From assembly GCA_014381795.1 (NCBI GenBank), contig JACNKY010000169.1:1-6928 (forward strand): a stretch of DNA of 6,928 nt, in the 5' to 3' direction. The DNA is from Pseudomonadota bacterium. Lineage in GTDB: Bacteria > SAR324 > NAC60-12. The stretch's first letter is position 1. Each line of letters begins with the position of its first letter. The notes beneath the pieces are model-generated. The model did not search any database and was not told the DNA's origin. It was given only the letters and a program-made list of their open reading frames with translations. The position numbers and the translations under genes were made by a program. Below are positions 6,115 to 6,928 of this stretch, piece after piece.

Positions 6115-6525
6115 ATGAAAGTTGCGAAAGAGTTGAAACAGGCACCCTGGAGGTTTTCGATAGGAGACGAAAGTCAGGGCATATTTCGAAAACTTGCTGA
6201 AGGTATTTCAACTAGAATATTCAGCGGAAAAAATTTGATGCTCTCAGTAGTAAAGCTTGAACCGAATACTGCGGGCACGGTTCATAGTCATCCGGAGGAG
6301 CAGTGGGGAGTTTTACTTGAAGGCGCGTGCGTGCGAATCCAAGGTGATGAAGAGTTGACAATGAAGGAAGGTGATTTCTGGTACACACCATGTGGCGTCT
6401 CTCATGGAATTCGTACTGGTGAGACGGGTGCAACTGTGTTAGATGTTTTTAGTCCTCCAAGAAATGAATACAAAAAGCAGGGAGAAGGTTTTAGCTCATC
6501 AACATTAAGCAATGAAAAAAGTTAA
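6115..6525 (+). CDS. Small single-domain cupin protein
   Basis: This 136-residue cytosolic protein has both cupin motifs. Motif 1 is A-G-T-V-H-S-H-P-E-E-Q-W-G-V-L-L-E-G, with His57, His59 and Glu62 or Gln63 as metal ligands. Motif 2 is G-D-F-W-Y-T-P-C-G-V-S-H starting at residue 86, with His97 as the last ligand. The usual Asn after the final His is replaced (G-I-R-T-G). Single-domain cupins of this type bind a metal or sugar-like ligand and include isomerases, dioxygenases and sensors, so the reaction cannot be assigned. The N-terminal 40 residues (K-V-A-K-E-L...P-W-R-F) precede the barrel and the C-terminal 20 are Ser/Lys-rich and probably flexible. It is the first gene of a likely two-gene operon with the broken DUF1801 gene 8 bp downstream. 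Confidence 0.88.
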   Translation: MKVAKELKQAPWRFSIGDESQGIFRKLAEGISTRIFSGKNLMLSVVKLEPNTAGTVHSHPEEQWGVLLEGACVRIQGDEELTMKEGDFWYTPCGVSHGIRTGETGATVLDVFSPPRNEYKKQGEGFSSSTLSNEKS

Positions 6526-6533
6526 ATAGATTT

Positions 6534-6862
6534 ATGGATATAACAAATTATTTTGCTGAAATGCCGGAAGGGCGCAGCGCAAAGGCGTTGTCCGTTCATA
6601 AACTGGTTTTGGATTTATTCCCAAAATCTAAGGTCAGTCTGAAATATAAAATGCCGACTTATGAATCCGAAAATGGTTGGTTTGCAATTGATAATCAAAA
6701 GAACTATTGGTCTGTTTATACCTGTAGTCTTGAAAAAATTTCAAAATATCTGACTGCTAACCCTGACGTAAAACATTGAAAAGCTGTATCAATTTTAGAA
6801 ATAAAGACGATGTGGATCTGGAAACAATGAAAATGGTGGTTCAGCAGGCAATGAATGGCTGA
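6534..6862 (+). pseudogene. DUF1801 (YdhG-like) family gene with a one-base frameshift
   Basis: The first frame (6534-6779) gives 81 residues: M-D-I-T-N-Y-F-A-E-M-P, then K-S-K-V-S-L-K-Y-K-M-P-T-Y, then W-S-V-Y-T-C-S. This is the pattern of DUF1801 proteins, small domains of unknown biochemical role. It stops at TGA 6777-6779, just short of the expected end. The next frame, from 6773, supplies the missing end: T-L-K-S-C-I-N-F-R-N-K-D-D-V-D-L-E-T-M-K, then M-V-V-Q-Q-A-M-N-G, ending at TGA 6860-6862. One extra A in the run at 6770-6773 would restore V-K-T-L-K-S-C, matching the family's K-T-G-K-x-C-I-x-F block. The restored protein is about 110 residues, the normal size. Because it lies in a homopolymer, a sequencing error is as likely as a true mutation. 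It starts 8 bp after the cupin stop with no clear ribosome site, so translational coupling to the cupin is plausible. Confidence 0.82.
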
Positions 6863-6869
6863 GGTATAC

Positions 6870-6911
6870 TTTGGTTTTAAAGCGTGCTAAAAAGTAGAGT
6901 GCAAAACCAAA
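6870..6911. repeat. 9-bp inverted repeat just after the DUF1801 stop
   Basis: TTTGGTTTT (6870-6878) and AAAACCAAA (6903-6911) are perfect complements around a 24-base loop. The pair begins 8 bases after the restored stop codon. It is AT-rich and has no T-tract behind it, so it is a poor rho-independent terminator, though it could protect the mRNA 3' end. It immediately precedes the inverted repeat at the window edge. Confidence 0.4.
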
Positions 6912-6913
6912 CT

Positions 6914-6928
6914 CAAATCTACATGATT
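6914..6928 (-). repeat. Right half of the 15-bp perfect inverted repeat (partner 2221-2235)
   Basis: CAAATCTACATGATT, the last 15 bases of the window, is the exact reverse complement of 2221-2235. The window ends here, so it is unknown whether the match runs on past the edge or whether a target-site duplication follows. Confidence 0.6.

Noticed and set aside
6777..6779. TGA in the DUF1801 gene read as selenocysteine
   Set aside because: The same frame meets further TGA codons soon after, while the neighbouring frame restores the family's C-terminal end. A one-base frameshift explains it better.
2118..6928. Integron cassette array
   Set aside because: Small same-strand genes fit the idea, but only one weak attC-like dyad is seen. 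No repeated attC sites occur between the genes, and several gaps contain gene relics instead.

Overview
The window is AT-rich bacterial DNA in which every convincing gene lies on the + strand. A lipobox-type signal peptide, Shine-Dalgarno sites and the protein families present suggest a Gram-negative bacterium, possibly a gammaproteobacterium. That placement is an inference from style, and no gene here fixes the genus. There are no rRNA or tRNA genes, no CRISPR array, no transposase and no phage structural gene.

Layout. Bases 1-164 are a leader with a small overlapping ORF. Bases 165 (or more likely 249) to 2117 encode a large secreted lipoprotein with a His-rich C-terminal YHYH-type domain. 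Its translation-start region is duplicated about 84 bp apart. Bases 2118-2522 hold no solid gene, but carry one half of a 15-bp perfect inverted repeat, two dyads and a broken short ORF. Bases 2523-3125 encode a class I SAM-dependent methyltransferase. Bases 3126-3833 are a graveyard: the last ~50 codons of a PhzF-like isomerase (3170-3325), then an unrecognised ORF broken by an amber codon and a frameshift (3330-3735). Bases 3834-5039 encode an intact group II PLP-dependent decarboxylase with all expected active-site residues. Bases 5173-5784 encode a DEDDh (DnaQ/epsilon-like) 3'-5' exonuclease. Bases 5785-6114 are non-coding apart from an unidentified 43-codon open stretch. Bases 6115-6525 encode a small cupin with a consensus ribosome site. 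Bases 6534-6862 hold a DUF1801-type gene with a one-base frameshift in an A-run. The second half of the 15-bp inverted repeat forms the last 15 bases of the window.

Functionally these genes do not form a recognisable pathway. Most are separate transcription units with 130-500 bp gaps, except the cupin and DUF1801 genes, which sit 8 bp apart and are probably co-transcribed. The same-strand arrangement of small accessory enzymes separated by relics looks like a slowly decaying accessory region. The 15-bp inverted repeats bracket 2221-6928, so this stretch, which starts just after the lipoprotein gene, might have moved as a unit. Nothing in the window proves that. I do not see a convincing new multi-gene system. 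The strongest unusual signals are the duplicated start region, the bracketing inverted repeats, the two broken reading frames (3330-3735 and 6534-6862) and the PhzF relic.
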